In this document: piece by piece, positions 1 to 5,481 of the stretch
Numbering within the stretch: the stretch's first letter is position 1
Layout: each line of letters starts with the position of its first letter
Assembly: GCA_028869355.1 (NCBI GenBank)
Contig: JAGWSK010000002.1
Location: forward strand, 1-5,481
Reading direction: 5' to 3'
DNA: 5,481 bases
Source of the DNA: Alphaproteobacteria bacterium
Lineage (GTDB): Bacteria; Pseudomonadota; Alphaproteobacteria; Micropepsales; Micropepsaceae
Notes under the pieces: model-generated
The model's database searches: none
Told to the model about the DNA's origin: nothing
The model's input: the letters and a program-made list of their open reading frames with translations, nothing else
Made by a program: the position numbers and the translations under genes

Positions 1-414
1 GTCGCCGCGATCGACCGCTATCCGGAATTCCTGCCCTGGTGCGCCGCAATCCAGATCTGCGGGCGTGAGAAGCAGGGCGACATCGAATTCGTCACCACCA
101 GGATGGACGTATCCTATCTCGCCTTTCGCGAAAGCTATGTGAGCCGGGTCACGCTCGATTATCCGGCACTGATGATCGAGGCCAGGCATGTCGAGGGGCC
201 GTTCAAACGGCTCGACAACCGATGGCGCTTTGTGCCGACAAAAAAACACGGCTCGGAAGTGCATTTTCTGATCGATTTCAGCTTCAGCAATCCGGTTTTT
301 CAGGCGGTTGCCGGCGCCGCATTTGGTCTTGTCGCAGCCCGGATGCAGCAGGCGTTTATTGCGCGCGCCGATTCGCTCTACGGCGAATCAGAGGTCGCTT
401 CGAGCAGCAGCTGA
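1..414 (+). CDS. RatA/COQ10-like START-domain protein, 5' end missing
   Basis: This is the C-terminal part (about 137 residues, open from base 1 to a TGA at 412-414) of a small SRPBCC/START-fold protein of the RatA / coenzyme Q-binding COQ10 family. The first visible residues contain RYPEFLPWC, the family's signature near the N-terminus. Later come the segments VEGPFKRLDNRW and a helix-rich end with FGLVAARMQQAF, both typical. About 20 residues and the start codon probably lie left of the window. In mitochondria and alphaproteobacteria these proteins are thought to bind ubiquinone and aid respiration. Escherichia coli RatA was reported as an inhibitor of ribosome subunit association, hence the 'toxin' label in many annotations. 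The ubiquinone role is the more likely one here, by inference from lineage. The last 37 nt overlap the end of the convergent cinA-type gene. Nothing looks broken. The family call is firm and the function moderately so. Confidence 0.88.
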   Translation, partial: VAAIDRYPEFLPWCAAIQICGREKQGDIEFVTTRMDVSYLAFRESYVSRVTLDYPALMIEARHVEGPFKRLDNRWRFVPTKKHGSEVHFLIDFSFSNPVFQAVAGAAFGLVAARMQQAFIARADSLYGESEVASSSS

Positions 415-884
415 AGCCCGGCGGCGACCGTCCGCATCCGGATTTCATCACGGGAGATTTCGCCGAAGCGGCATTCGATATGGCGTGTTTGACCGGTCTT
501 TCGCGCCACCGCGAGATACACCAGCCCAACCGGTTTCTCTGCGCTGCCGCCGCCTGGTCCGGCGATTCCGGTGCAGGATACGGCAATGCCGGCAGTCGAA
601 TTCGCCAGTGCGCCTTCGGCCATCGCGCGCGCAACTTCCGCCGATACCGCGCCGTGGGTTTTGAGCAGAGCTGCCGGGACGCCCAACATCTCCATCTTGG
701 CCTGATTCGAATAGACGACAGCGCCGCGGTCGAACACATCCGATGAACCTGGAATCGCGGTGAGCGCGGCTGCAATGAGCCCGCCGGTGCAGCTTTCGGC
801 GGTGGCGATGTGCAAGTCCCTGCTGCGCGCGCCGGCGAGCAGCTTCGCAGATAGAGTGACGATAGGTTCCGGAAACACCATCAC
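378..884 (-). CDS. pncC: CinA C-terminal-domain protein, nicotinamide-nucleotide amidohydrolase (PncC)
   Basis: This is a stand-alone CinA C-terminal domain of 168 residues. The family hydrolyses nicotinamide mononucleotide to nicotinate mononucleotide and ammonia in the cytoplasm, which feeds NAD recycling. The motif ESCTGG (residues 30-35) carries the conserved serine region. It is followed by Y58 with NQAK (60-63) and by the glycine-rich loop SCTGIAGPGGG (103-113) with KPVGLVY, all in family order. The length matches single-domain homologues; the N-terminal MoCF-like domain of full CinA is absent, as is normal for this subtype. Two starts are possible: GTG at 884, which forms a 4-nt GTGA overlap with the pgpA stop, and ATG at 881, one codon later. 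Neither has a strong ribosome-binding site, which suggests translational coupling to pgpA. It is the last gene of the leftward ispDF-pgpA-pncC operon, and its stop lies inside the convergent RatA-like gene. Confidence 0.92.
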   Translation of the reverse strand: MMVFPEPIVTLSAKLLAGARSRDLHIATAESCTGGLIAAALTAIPGSSDVFDRGAVVYSNQAKMEMLGVPAALLKTHGAVSAEVARAMAEGALANSTAGIAVSCTGIAGPGGGSAEKPVGLVYLAVARKTGQTRHIECRFGEISRDEIRMRTVAAGLQLLLEATSDSP

Positions 885-1363
885 ACCCAGCCGGCGCGAA
901 TCGCGCCGAACACCACCAGCGCGGCGTAAGCTCCTGCCGCTACGTCATCGGCGACGATCCCGGTGCCGCCCGGCAATCTTTGTTCGGCCCACGAAACGGG
1001 CCAGGGTTTCCAGATGTCGAACAGCCGGAAGGCGAGGAATGCCACGAAATAGGCCGGCCAATGTTTTCCATCGAGCGCCACGGCGACAGGCAGCAGCGCC
1101 AGCCATTGGCCGGCCACTTCGTCCAGAACACAATCGCCCGGGTCGTTGATGCGAAGCGCCCGCGCATAGGCGCCGCATACCGGAATCCCGATCACCGCAA
1201 TTGCGATAAATGCCGGCAGCAGCGCTTTCCAGCCGAGGAGCACCAGCGGAACCCCAACCACGGTTGCCACGGCTGAAGCTACGGTTCCGGGCGCATAGGC
1301 CACCTTCCCAATACCGAAGCAGGTGGCCAGCCATGCCGCCGATCGAGCCATCGAAAGCGTCAA
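881..1363 (-). CDS. pgpA: Phosphatidylglycerophosphatase A
   Basis: The 160-residue product is a membrane phosphatase that removes the terminal phosphate from phosphatidylglycerol phosphate, giving phosphatidylglycerol, the precursor of cardiolipin. Recognisable family blocks are GKVAYAPGT (residues 19-27), the acidic DPGDCVLDEVAGQW (74-87) and the near-C-terminal FRLFDIWKPWP (112-122) followed by PGGTGIVADD (131-140). The D77/D81/E82 and D139/D140 clusters are the likely metal-binding and catalytic acids. Hydrophobic stretches around 32-60, 84-115 and 140-156 fit the expected inner-membrane segments. The start is uncertain. A TTG at 1363 overlaps the ispDF stop as TTGA and gives 160 residues; an ATG at 1351 gives MARSAAW and 156 residues. 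Neither has a clear Shine-Dalgarno sequence, so coupling to ispDF is likely. Downstream, its TGA overlaps the pncC start. The enzyme assignment is firm. Confidence 0.93.
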   Translation of the reverse strand: MTLSMARSAAWLATCFGIGKVAYAPGTVASAVATVVGVPLVLLGWKALLPAFIAIAVIGIPVCGAYARALRINDPGDCVLDEVAGQWLALLPVAVALDGKHWPAYFVAFLAFRLFDIWKPWPVSWAEQRLPGGTGIVADDVAAGAYAALVVFGAIRAGWV

Positions 1364-2532
1364 CTCGCAGGCAGGCGGATCGTCGCGACCGCCTGCGCCG
1401 CGAGTCCTTCGCGCCGCCCGGTGAAGCCCAGCCCCTCGGTTGTCGTCGCCTTGATGCTCACGCGTTCAATGCCGATTGCGAGAATCTCTGCGACGCGGCG
1501 GCGCATGGCGTCGCGGTGAGGCGCGATCCTGGGCCGCTCGCAGACCAGCGTGACGTCGGTATGCGCGATCACCCCGCCGAGATCGCGCACCAGCCTTGCG
1601 GCATGATCGAGGAAAATACTGGATTCGGCGCCACGCCACTTTTCGTCCGTGGGCGGAAAATGACTGCCGATATCGCCCGCTCCAATGGCGCCCAATATGG
1701 CATCGGTCAGCGCGTGCAGGCCGGCATCGGCATCGGAATGTCCATCCAGCCCAAAATCATGGGGAATCCGGATTCCGCAAAGCCAGACGTAGCTTCCCTG
1801 CGCGAAGCGGTGAACATCAAAGCCGGTCCCGGTGCGCACATCGGGAAGCGCCGAAACAGCCAACCGCTGCGCCAGTTCAAAATCGGAAGGGGTCGTGAGT
1901 TTGATATTCATTTCCTCTCCTGCAACCCCGATGACCCTGAGACCCGCCCGTTCGGCCAATGCAATATCGTCGGTAAACGATTCACCCGCGTAGCGTCGAT
2001 GCGCCTCCAGAATTGGGTCAAATGCAAAACCCTGTGGCGTTTGGGTGCGATACAGCTCGTCGCGTGACACGATGCTGAACGCGCCTGCGTCTTTGCGCCG
2101 CAGCGTGTCGGGTATTGGGAGCATCGGCGCCACCGCATCGGCGGACTTAAGTCCGTCGATGACCCGAGAAATGACCGCGGCAGAAACAAAAGGCCGGGCC
2201 GCATCGTGGATCAGGACTTTGGCTGGTGAGGTTTGCCTGGCCACGCCCTCAAGGCCCAGCCGGACCGAATCCTGCCGCCGGGCGCCGCCAATGATCGGGT
2301 CCGGCGTCGCCAGGCCGGCAATCGCTGAACGGCACAGCTCACGGTCCTGGCTGCGGATAACCGTAAAGATGGAATCCGCGCCGAGTTCGGCAGCAAAGGC
2401 GCGGACCGTGTGGCGGAGCACGGGCAGACCTGACAAATCCTTGTATTGTTTTGGTAAACCCGGCTGACTACCGGGGGCGACGGCACGTTCTCCGCTTCCT
2501 GCTGCAACGATAAGGGCAATGGTACCGCTCAT
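1360..2532 (-). CDS. ispDF: Bifunctional IspD/IspF enzyme of the MEP isoprenoid pathway
   Basis: This fused cytosolic enzyme (390 residues) catalyses two non-consecutive MEP-pathway steps: cytidylylation of methylerythritol 4-phosphate (IspD) and cyclisation to methylerythritol cyclodiphosphate (IspF). The IspD half (about 1-225) shows AAGSGER (10-16), LPKQY (26-30), GGARRQDSVR (82-91), IHDAARP (108-114), RTQTPQGF (162-169) and FTDDIALAE (186-194). The IspF half (about 232-390) shows GFDVHRF with metal ligands D239 and H241, then GHSDADAGLHALTDA with H273, and a C-terminal TEGLGFTGRREG block. The loop between AAGSGER and the PKQY lysine contains APGSQPG and looks a little long. The ATG at 2532 gives the usual short N-terminus before the first strand; its upstream ribosome-binding site is weak. 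It heads a leftward operon with pgpA and pncC and is divergent from ntrB. IspDF fusions are characteristic of alphaproteobacteria and a few epsilonproteobacteria. Confidence 0.97.
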   Translation of the reverse strand: MSGTIALIVAAGSGERAVAPGSQPGLPKQYKDLSGLPVLRHTVRAFAAELGADSIFTVIRSQDRELCRSAIAGLATPDPIIGGARRQDSVRLGLEGVARQTSPAKVLIHDAARPFVSAAVISRVIDGLKSADAVAPMLPIPDTLRRKDAGAFSIVSRDELYRTQTPQGFAFDPILEAHRRYAGESFTDDIALAERAGLRVIGVAGEEMNIKLTTPSDFELAQRLAVSALPDVRTGTGFDVHRFAQGSYVWLCGIRIPHDFGLDGHSDADAGLHALTDAILGAIGAGDIGSHFPPTDEKWRGAESSIFLDHAARLVRDLGGVIAHTDVTLVCERPRIAPHRDAMRRRVAEILAIGIERVSIKATTTEGLGFTGRREGLAAQAVATIRLPAS

Positions 2533-2579
2533 GAGTCGCTGTGTAGCGGTTTTTTTCAGGTGCGCCCATCCGGAGGAGA

Positions 2580-2608
2580 TTGCCTAGCACTTAGGCATGA
2601 AATATCCT
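2580..2608 (+). promoter_or_regulatory. Candidate sigma70 promoter for ntrBC
   Basis: TTGCCT at 2580-2585 and TATCCT at 2603-2608 are separated by exactly 17 bp. Each matches four of six bases of the housekeeping -35 and -10 consensus. Transcription would begin near 2615, only a few bases before the ATG at 2619. No convincing sigma54 -24/-12 element was found: the GG at 2594-2595 and the GC at 2610-2611 are 14 bp apart rather than 10. The call rests on matches read by eye and on the position in the divergent gap. Confidence 0.4.
2581..2597. promoter_or_regulatory. 17-bp dyad operator candidate 1 (TGCCTA-N5-TAGGCA)
   Basis: This is a perfect 6-bp inverted repeat around a 5-bp centre (GCACT). 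It overlaps the -35 hexamer and spacer of the candidate ntrB promoter. A second dyad of the same design follows at 2609-2625. Spacing and outer bases (TGC...GCA) resemble the known NtrC site TGCACY-N5-RGTGCA, but the inner half-site bases differ. The regulator is therefore inferred, not proven. Confidence 0.55.
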
Positions 2609-2625
2609 TGCCCAAGTAATGGGCA
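2609..2625. promoter_or_regulatory. 17-bp dyad operator candidate 2 (TGCCCA-N5-TGGGCA)
   Basis: This is a perfect 6-bp inverted repeat around AGTAA. It matches dyad 1 at 10 of 12 arm positions and has the same 5-bp spacer; the two centres are 28 bp apart. It covers the predicted transcription start and includes the ATG at 2619, so bound protein should block ntrB transcription. As RNA it could also form a short hairpin over that start codon. Confidence 0.55.
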
Positions 2626-3779
2626 GTCCGCAAACCGTGTTTCCCGTGAAACCAATGTCCTCCAACCGCCCGGCTGGTGTGACCGGAATAGCGATTGTTG
2701 CGGCCCTGCCAATGCCCATTCTGGTGATCGGGCCGGATGACGAGCTGGTTTACGCCAATCAGGCCGCCGAACAGTTCTTCGATACCGGCGTAGGTTTGTT
2801 GCTCAAGCACAAACTGGCGGACCTGGTGCCATTCGGCTGTCCACTGATTGAACTGGTTGGCCAAACCCGCGAGCGTGGAGCTTCGATCGGCGAACGCAAC
2901 GTCGATCTTTCCAATCCGAAACTGGGCGAGCGCATCGCCGATGTGAACCTCACCCCGTCGGACGACGGAAACGTCATCCTTTTGCTGCAGGAACGGGGTC
3001 TGGCGCAGCGGATCGACCGGCAGTTGCTGTATCGCGGCGCGGCGCGCTCGATGAGCGGAATGGCGGCGGTCCTGGCGCACGAGATCAAGAATCCGCTGGC
3101 CGGCATACGCGGCGCAGCGCAATTGCTCGAAGATGCCGTGCCGGATTCGGAGCGCTCGCTCACAAAGCTGATCTGCGACGAAGCCGATCGTATCCGTGCA
3201 CTGATTGACCGGATGGAATCGTTCGGCGACGCCCGCGCACTGACGCGCAATCCGGTGAATATCCACGAGGTATTGGACCGCGTGAAACGCGTTGCCCGGA
3301 CCAGTTTTGGGCGCGATGTCAGAATTGTCGAAGTGTTCGATCCCTCACTTCCAGCGGTTCCAGGCGACAATGACAGCCTGATCCAGGCCTTCATGAACAT
3401 CGTCCGCAACGCAGCCGATGCGGCGCCGGCAGAGGGCGGTGAAATCGTGCTGACAACCGCCTATCGTCCCGGGGTCAAGATCACGACTCCGGTTGCGGGT
3501 GCAACCCCGGGCAAGCGGGTCAGCCTGCCGTTGGAAGTCACCGTGCGCGACAACGGGCCGGGAATCCCGCCCGATCTTCTGCCCTATATTTTCGATCCCT
3601 TCATCACCACGAAATCCAAGGGCGCCGGTCTTGGCCTCGCGCTGGTCGCCAAAATCATCGCCGATCATGGCGGCGTCATCGAGTGTGAATCGCAGCCGCG
3701 GCGGACGATCTTCCGCGTGCTTCTGCCGGTGGTCTCGCCGCAAACCATGAATGCCCAGCCGGGAAAAACCCATGCCTGA
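2619..3779 (+). CDS. ntrB: Nitrogen regulation sensor histidine kinase NtrB (GlnL)
   Basis: This is the cytoplasmic kinase/phosphatase that sets the phosphorylation of NtrC in response to nitrogen status, normally through PII proteins. Numbered from the ATG at 2619 (386 residues), it has an N-terminal PAS domain (about 23-125). The H-box is [13 protein letters not shown] with phospho-acceptor H154. The N-box is NIVRNAADA with N264, the G1 box is DNGPGI (312-317), the F region is FDPFITTK (325-332) and the G2 box is GAGLGL (335-340). There are no membrane segments, as expected for NtrB and unlike NtrY. The start is uncertain: the ATG at 2619 has no Shine-Dalgarno sequence and sits inside a dyad, while an in-frame ATG at 2655 (MSSNRP) would still keep the whole PAS domain. 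An in-frame stop at 2598 rules out a longer form. Its 3' end overlaps ntrC by 8 nt. dusB, often the gene before ntrB in this class, is absent from that place. Confidence 0.95.
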   Translation: MGSPQTVFPVKPMSSNRPAGVTGIAIVAALPMPILVIGPDDELVYANQAAEQFFDTGVGLLLKHKLADLVPFGCPLIELVGQTRERGASIGERNVDLSNPKLGERIADVNLTPSDDGNVILLLQERGLAQRIDRQLLYRGAARSMSGMAAVLAHEIKNPLAGIRGAAQLLEDAVPDSERSLTKLICDEADRIRALIDRMESFGDARALTRNPVNIHEVLDRVKRVARTSFGRDVRIVEVFDPSLPAVPGDNDSLIQAFMNIVRNAADAAPAEGGEIVLTTAYRPGVKITTPVAGATPGKRVSLPLEVTVRDNGPGIPPDLLPYIFDPFITTKSKGAGLGLALVAKIIADHGGVIECESQPRRTIFRVLLPVVSPQTMNAQPGKTHA

Positions 3780-5211
3780 CGCCACGATCCTCGTTTGTGA
3801 CGATGATGCCGCGATCCGCACGGTGCTCAATCAGGCGCTTGGCCGGGCCGGATATGACGTGCGAACGGCGGCCAATGCCGCAGGTCTGTGGCGCTGGATA
3901 TCGCAGGGCGAAGGCAGTCTCGTGATCACCGACGTGGTTCTGCCGGACGAGAATGCTTTCGATCTTCTGCCCCGGATCAAAAGGCTGCGGCCGGAATTGC
4001 CGGTCGTGGTGATGAGTGCGCAAAATAATATTCTCACCGCCATCACGGCGGCCGAGCGTGGCGCCTATGAGTATTTGCCGAAGCCTTTCGATCTGAAGGA
4101 ACTGACCGCCGTCGTACAGCGGGCGCTCGCAGTGCCGGCGCGCCGGGAACCGCCGCAGGAGTCGGGACATGGCGATGAGCGGCTGCCGTTGATTGGCCGC
4201 TCGCCGGCAATGCAGGAGATCTACCGCATCATTGCGCGCCTGACCCAGGCCGATCTCACGGTGATGATCTCGGGTGAATCGGGCACCGGAAAAGAACTGG
4301 TGGCGCGCGCGCTGCACGATTACGGCAAGCGCCGCAATGGAAGCTTCGTCGCCGTGAATATGGCGGCGATTCCCAAAGAGCTGATCGAAAGCGAATTGTT
4401 CGGCCACGAACGCGGCGCATTCACCGGGGCGACCGCGCGCGGAGTAGGGCGCTTCGAACAGGCCGAAGGCGGCACGCTGTTCCTGGACGAAATCGGCGAC
4501 ATGCCGCTGGAAGCGCAGACGCGATTGCTCCGTGTACTGCAACAGGGCGAGTACACCACCGTCGGCGGCCGAACGCCGATCAAGACAGATGTGCGCATCA
4601 TTGCCGCGACCAATCGCGATCTTCGTCAACTGATCCAGCAGGGCTTGTTCCGCGAAGATTTGTATTACCGGCTCAATGTCGTGCCGTTGCGCCTGCCGCC
4701 ACTGCGCGAAAGGCGCGAAGACGTTCCAGATCTCGTCCGCCATTTTTTGCGCAAGGCGGAAGCCGGCGGCCTGCCGTTGAAGCATTTCGAACCTGCGGCT
4801 GTCGAACGGCTGAAGCTGCATTCCTGGCCCGGCAATGTGCGCGAACTGGAAAACCTGGTTCGCCGGCTCGTGGTGCTCAATCCCGACGAAGCGATCACCG
4901 AAGGCGCAGTTGCCGCGGAAGTTGCGGGATGGGAACCGAAGCTCTCCTCCGACGAAGATGAAACCAGCCTTGCCGCCGCCGTCGAACGGCACCTGAGCAC
5001 GCATTTCGCCGAATATGGCGATGGATTGCCTCCGCCCGGTCTTTACGACCGCATATTGCGCGACGTCGAACGGCCGCTGATCGCGATTTCACTCGCCGCC
5101 TGCCGGGGCAATCAGATTCGTGCCGCCCAGTTGCTCGGCCTCAATCGCAATACGCTGCGCAAGAAAATCCGCGAACTCGGAGTCGAACTCACCCGCGGCC
5201 TGAAGCCCTGA
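3772..5211 (+). CDS. ntrC: Nitrogen regulation response regulator NtrC (GlnG), sigma54 activator
   Basis: This is a 479-residue activator that, when phosphorylated by NtrB, drives sigma54-dependent nitrogen assimilation genes. The receiver domain (about 1-120) has the acidic pocket D10-D12, phospho-acceptor D54 and K104, the same numbering as the enteric protein. The AAA+ domain shows GESGTGKE (168-175, Walker A), [15 protein letters not shown] ending at 220 with the sigma54-contacting GAFTGA loop, and [11 protein letters not shown] (234-244, Walker B). The C-terminus carries a Fis-type helix-turn-helix (about 437-472) with [21 protein letters not shown] chose the ATG at 3772 because it gives the usual [12 protein letters not shown] start and has GGGA about 7 nt upstream. 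An ATG at 3751 would add seven atypical residues. The gene overlaps ntrB by 8 nt, so the two are probably co-transcribed and coupled. ntrY and ntrX do not follow; a convergent PIN-domain gene does. Confidence 0.97.
   Translation: MPDATILVCDDDAAIRTVLNQALGRAGYDVRTAANAAGLWRWISQGEGSLVITDVVLPDENAFDLLPRIKRLRPELPVVVMSAQNNILTAITAAERGAYEYLPKPFDLKELTAVVQRALAVPARREPPQESGHGDERLPLIGRSPAMQEIYRIIARLTQADLTVMISGESGTGKELVARALHDYGKRRNGSFVAVNMAAIPKELIESELFGHERGAFTGATARGVGRFEQAEGGTLFLDEIGDMPLEAQTRLLRVLQQGEYTTVGGRTPIKTDVRIIAATNRDLRQLIQQGLFREDLYYRLNVVPLRLPPLRERREDVPDLVRHFLRKAEAGGLPLKHFEPAAVERLKLHSWPGNVRELENLVRRLVVLNPDEAITEGAVAAEVAGWEPKLSSDEDETSLAAAVERHLSTHFAEYGDGLPPPGLYDRILRDVERPLIAISLAACRGNQIRAAQLLGLNRNTLRKKIRELGVELTRGLKP
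5163..5178 (+). repeat. Direct repeat copy A, inside ntrC
   Basis: GAAAATCCGCGAACTC in the last codons of the NtrC helix-turn-helix recurs 80 bp downstream at 5243-5258 with one mismatch. It may be chance, or a trace of a small duplication or rearrangement at the ntrC 3' boundary. Confidence 0.35.
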
Positions 5212-5215
5212 CACG

Positions 5216-5243
5216 CCCGGCTAAACCGCAATACTGTGCCGGG
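5216..5243. terminator. Weak inverted repeat between convergent genes
   Basis: CCCGGC (5216-5221) and GCCGGG (5238-5243) form a 6-bp GC-only stem with a 16-nt loop in the short gap between the ntrC and PIN-domain stops. A run of T is missing after the stem on either strand: the + strand continues AAAATCC, which places the U-run before the stem on the - strand. A canonical intrinsic terminator is therefore not supported. It could still be a weak bidirectional transcription end. Confidence 0.2.
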
Positions 5244-5258
5244 AAAATCCGCGGACTC
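5243..5258 (+). repeat. Direct repeat copy B, at the PIN-domain gene stop
   Basis: GAAAATCCGCGGACTC differs from copy A (5163-5178) at one base. It spans the intergenic end and the first two bases of the opposite-strand stop codon. It also contains the 8-bp palindrome TCCGCGGA (5248-5255). Confidence 0.35.
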
Positions 5259-5481
5259 ATTGCCGCTCCGGGATTACGATGAACCGTCCACTCCTTCCAA
5301 CGCGGTACGTTTCGAAATCATCATGATCAATCGTGAAAATTAGCCGCAGCGATTCGCGTTCGGCTAAGTGCACCAGAGTCGCATCGGCAAAATCCATGGG
5401 ACGGTCGTGATAACGGACCATCAGCGCGTTCAGCGACGGCAAATCCTCGTCGGTAATGGAAGCGACAGACACTGCTCCGGA
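5257..5481 (-). CDS. PIN-domain ribonuclease, VapC-like, N-terminal part outside window
   Basis: Seventy-four C-terminal residues of a PIN-domain protein are visible; the frame is still open at the right edge, so the true start is beyond 5481. The GTG at 5472 is internal rather than a convincing start. The segment MDFADATLVHLAERE, then IFTIDHDDFETYR, is the typical second half of a VapC toxin. The aspartates in FADA and TIDHDDF supply part of the metal-binding active site, and the end (RFIVIPERQ) resembles the usual last strand. VapC proteins are Mg-dependent RNases normally held inactive by an antitoxin encoded just upstream; that gene would lie outside the window, so pairing cannot be confirmed. 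It is convergent with ntrC, with 45 bp between stops. Hand-counted GC over 5281-5460 is about 53%, somewhat below the ntrC sequence, a weak hint of separate origin. Confidence 0.8.
   Translation of the reverse strand, partial: SGAVSVASITDEDLPSLNALMVRYHDRPMDFADATLVHLAERESLRLIFTIDHDDFETYRVGRSGRFIVIPERQ

Noticed and set aside
1210..2067. 285-codon open frame on the plus strand opposite ispDF and pgpA
   Set aside because: It is a shadow of the well-supported ispDF coding sequence, with no family motif.
2537..2556. CGCT-GTGT-AGCG hairpin followed by seven T, resembling a plus-strand terminator
   Set aside because: The stem is only 4 bp plus wobble pairs, it sits at the ispDF start, and no plus-strand gene ends nearby.
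2594..2611. Possible sigma54 -24/-12 promoter before ntrB (GG ... GC)
   Set aside because: The GG and GC are 14 bp apart, whereas sigma54 promoters need 10.
2597..2740. 47-residue plus-strand frame starting ATGAAATAT, a possible leader peptide before ntrB
   Set aside because: It is mostly out-of-frame overlap with ntrB, the GGAGGAG upstream is about 18 nt away, and it would start upstream of the predicted transcription start.
2556..3266. 236-codon minus-strand frame opposite ntrB, reaching into the divergent gap
   Set aside because: It has no recognisable domain, and it is antisense to the clear NtrB PAS and H-box region.
3676..5004. Long open frame (442 codons) on the minus strand opposite ntrC and the ntrB end
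   Set aside because: It is antisense to a gene with every NtrC motif intact, has arginine-, alanine- and histidine-rich composition without a recognisable domain, and is explained by GC-rich codon use in ntrC.

Overview
The window reads as an ordinary chromosomal stretch of an alphaproteobacterium. The evidence is the GC-rich coding, a fused IspDF enzyme, the ratA-type / cinA C-terminal / pgpA / ispDF cluster, and a neighbouring ntrBC pair whose NtrC is of the alphaproteobacterial type. I cannot name the genus from sequence alone. Coding density is very high. The only gaps are about 86 bp (2533-2618) and 45 bp (5212-5256), so no stretch over 300 bases lacks a gene.

Left part (1-2532). A RatA/COQ10-like START-domain gene runs rightward off the left edge and ends at 414. 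Facing it is a leftward operon, ispDF -> pgpA -> cinA C-terminal domain (pncC). Its members are joined by 4-nt stop/start overlaps that use TTG and GTG as possible starts. The last gene overlaps the tail of the RatA-like gene by 37 nt, convergently. The operon covers two steps of isoprenoid precursor synthesis (MEP pathway), phosphatidylglycerol formation and NMN salvage.

Middle and right part (2533-5211). Divergent from ispDF is ntrB -> ntrC, the nitrogen two-component system. The kinase and regulator genes overlap by 8 nt, and every key catalytic residue of both proteins is present. The short divergent gap holds the most interesting non-coding signal: two perfect 17-bp dyads of the same design, TGCCTA-N5-TAGGCA and TGCCCA-N5-TGGGCA, centred 28 bp apart. 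They straddle a plausible sigma70 promoter for ntrB, and the second overlaps the first possible ntrB start codon. They have the 6-N5-6 layout of NtrC sites, so autoregulation of ntrBC is the leading hypothesis.

Right edge (5212-5481). The gene facing ntrC is the C-terminal part of a PIN-domain (VapC-like) ribonuclease that continues beyond the window. Two genes commonly found with ntrBC in alphaproteobacteria are not in their usual positions: dusB (nifR3) before ntrB and ntrYX after ntrC. I see no wholly new system; the findings concern regulation and locus rearrangement.
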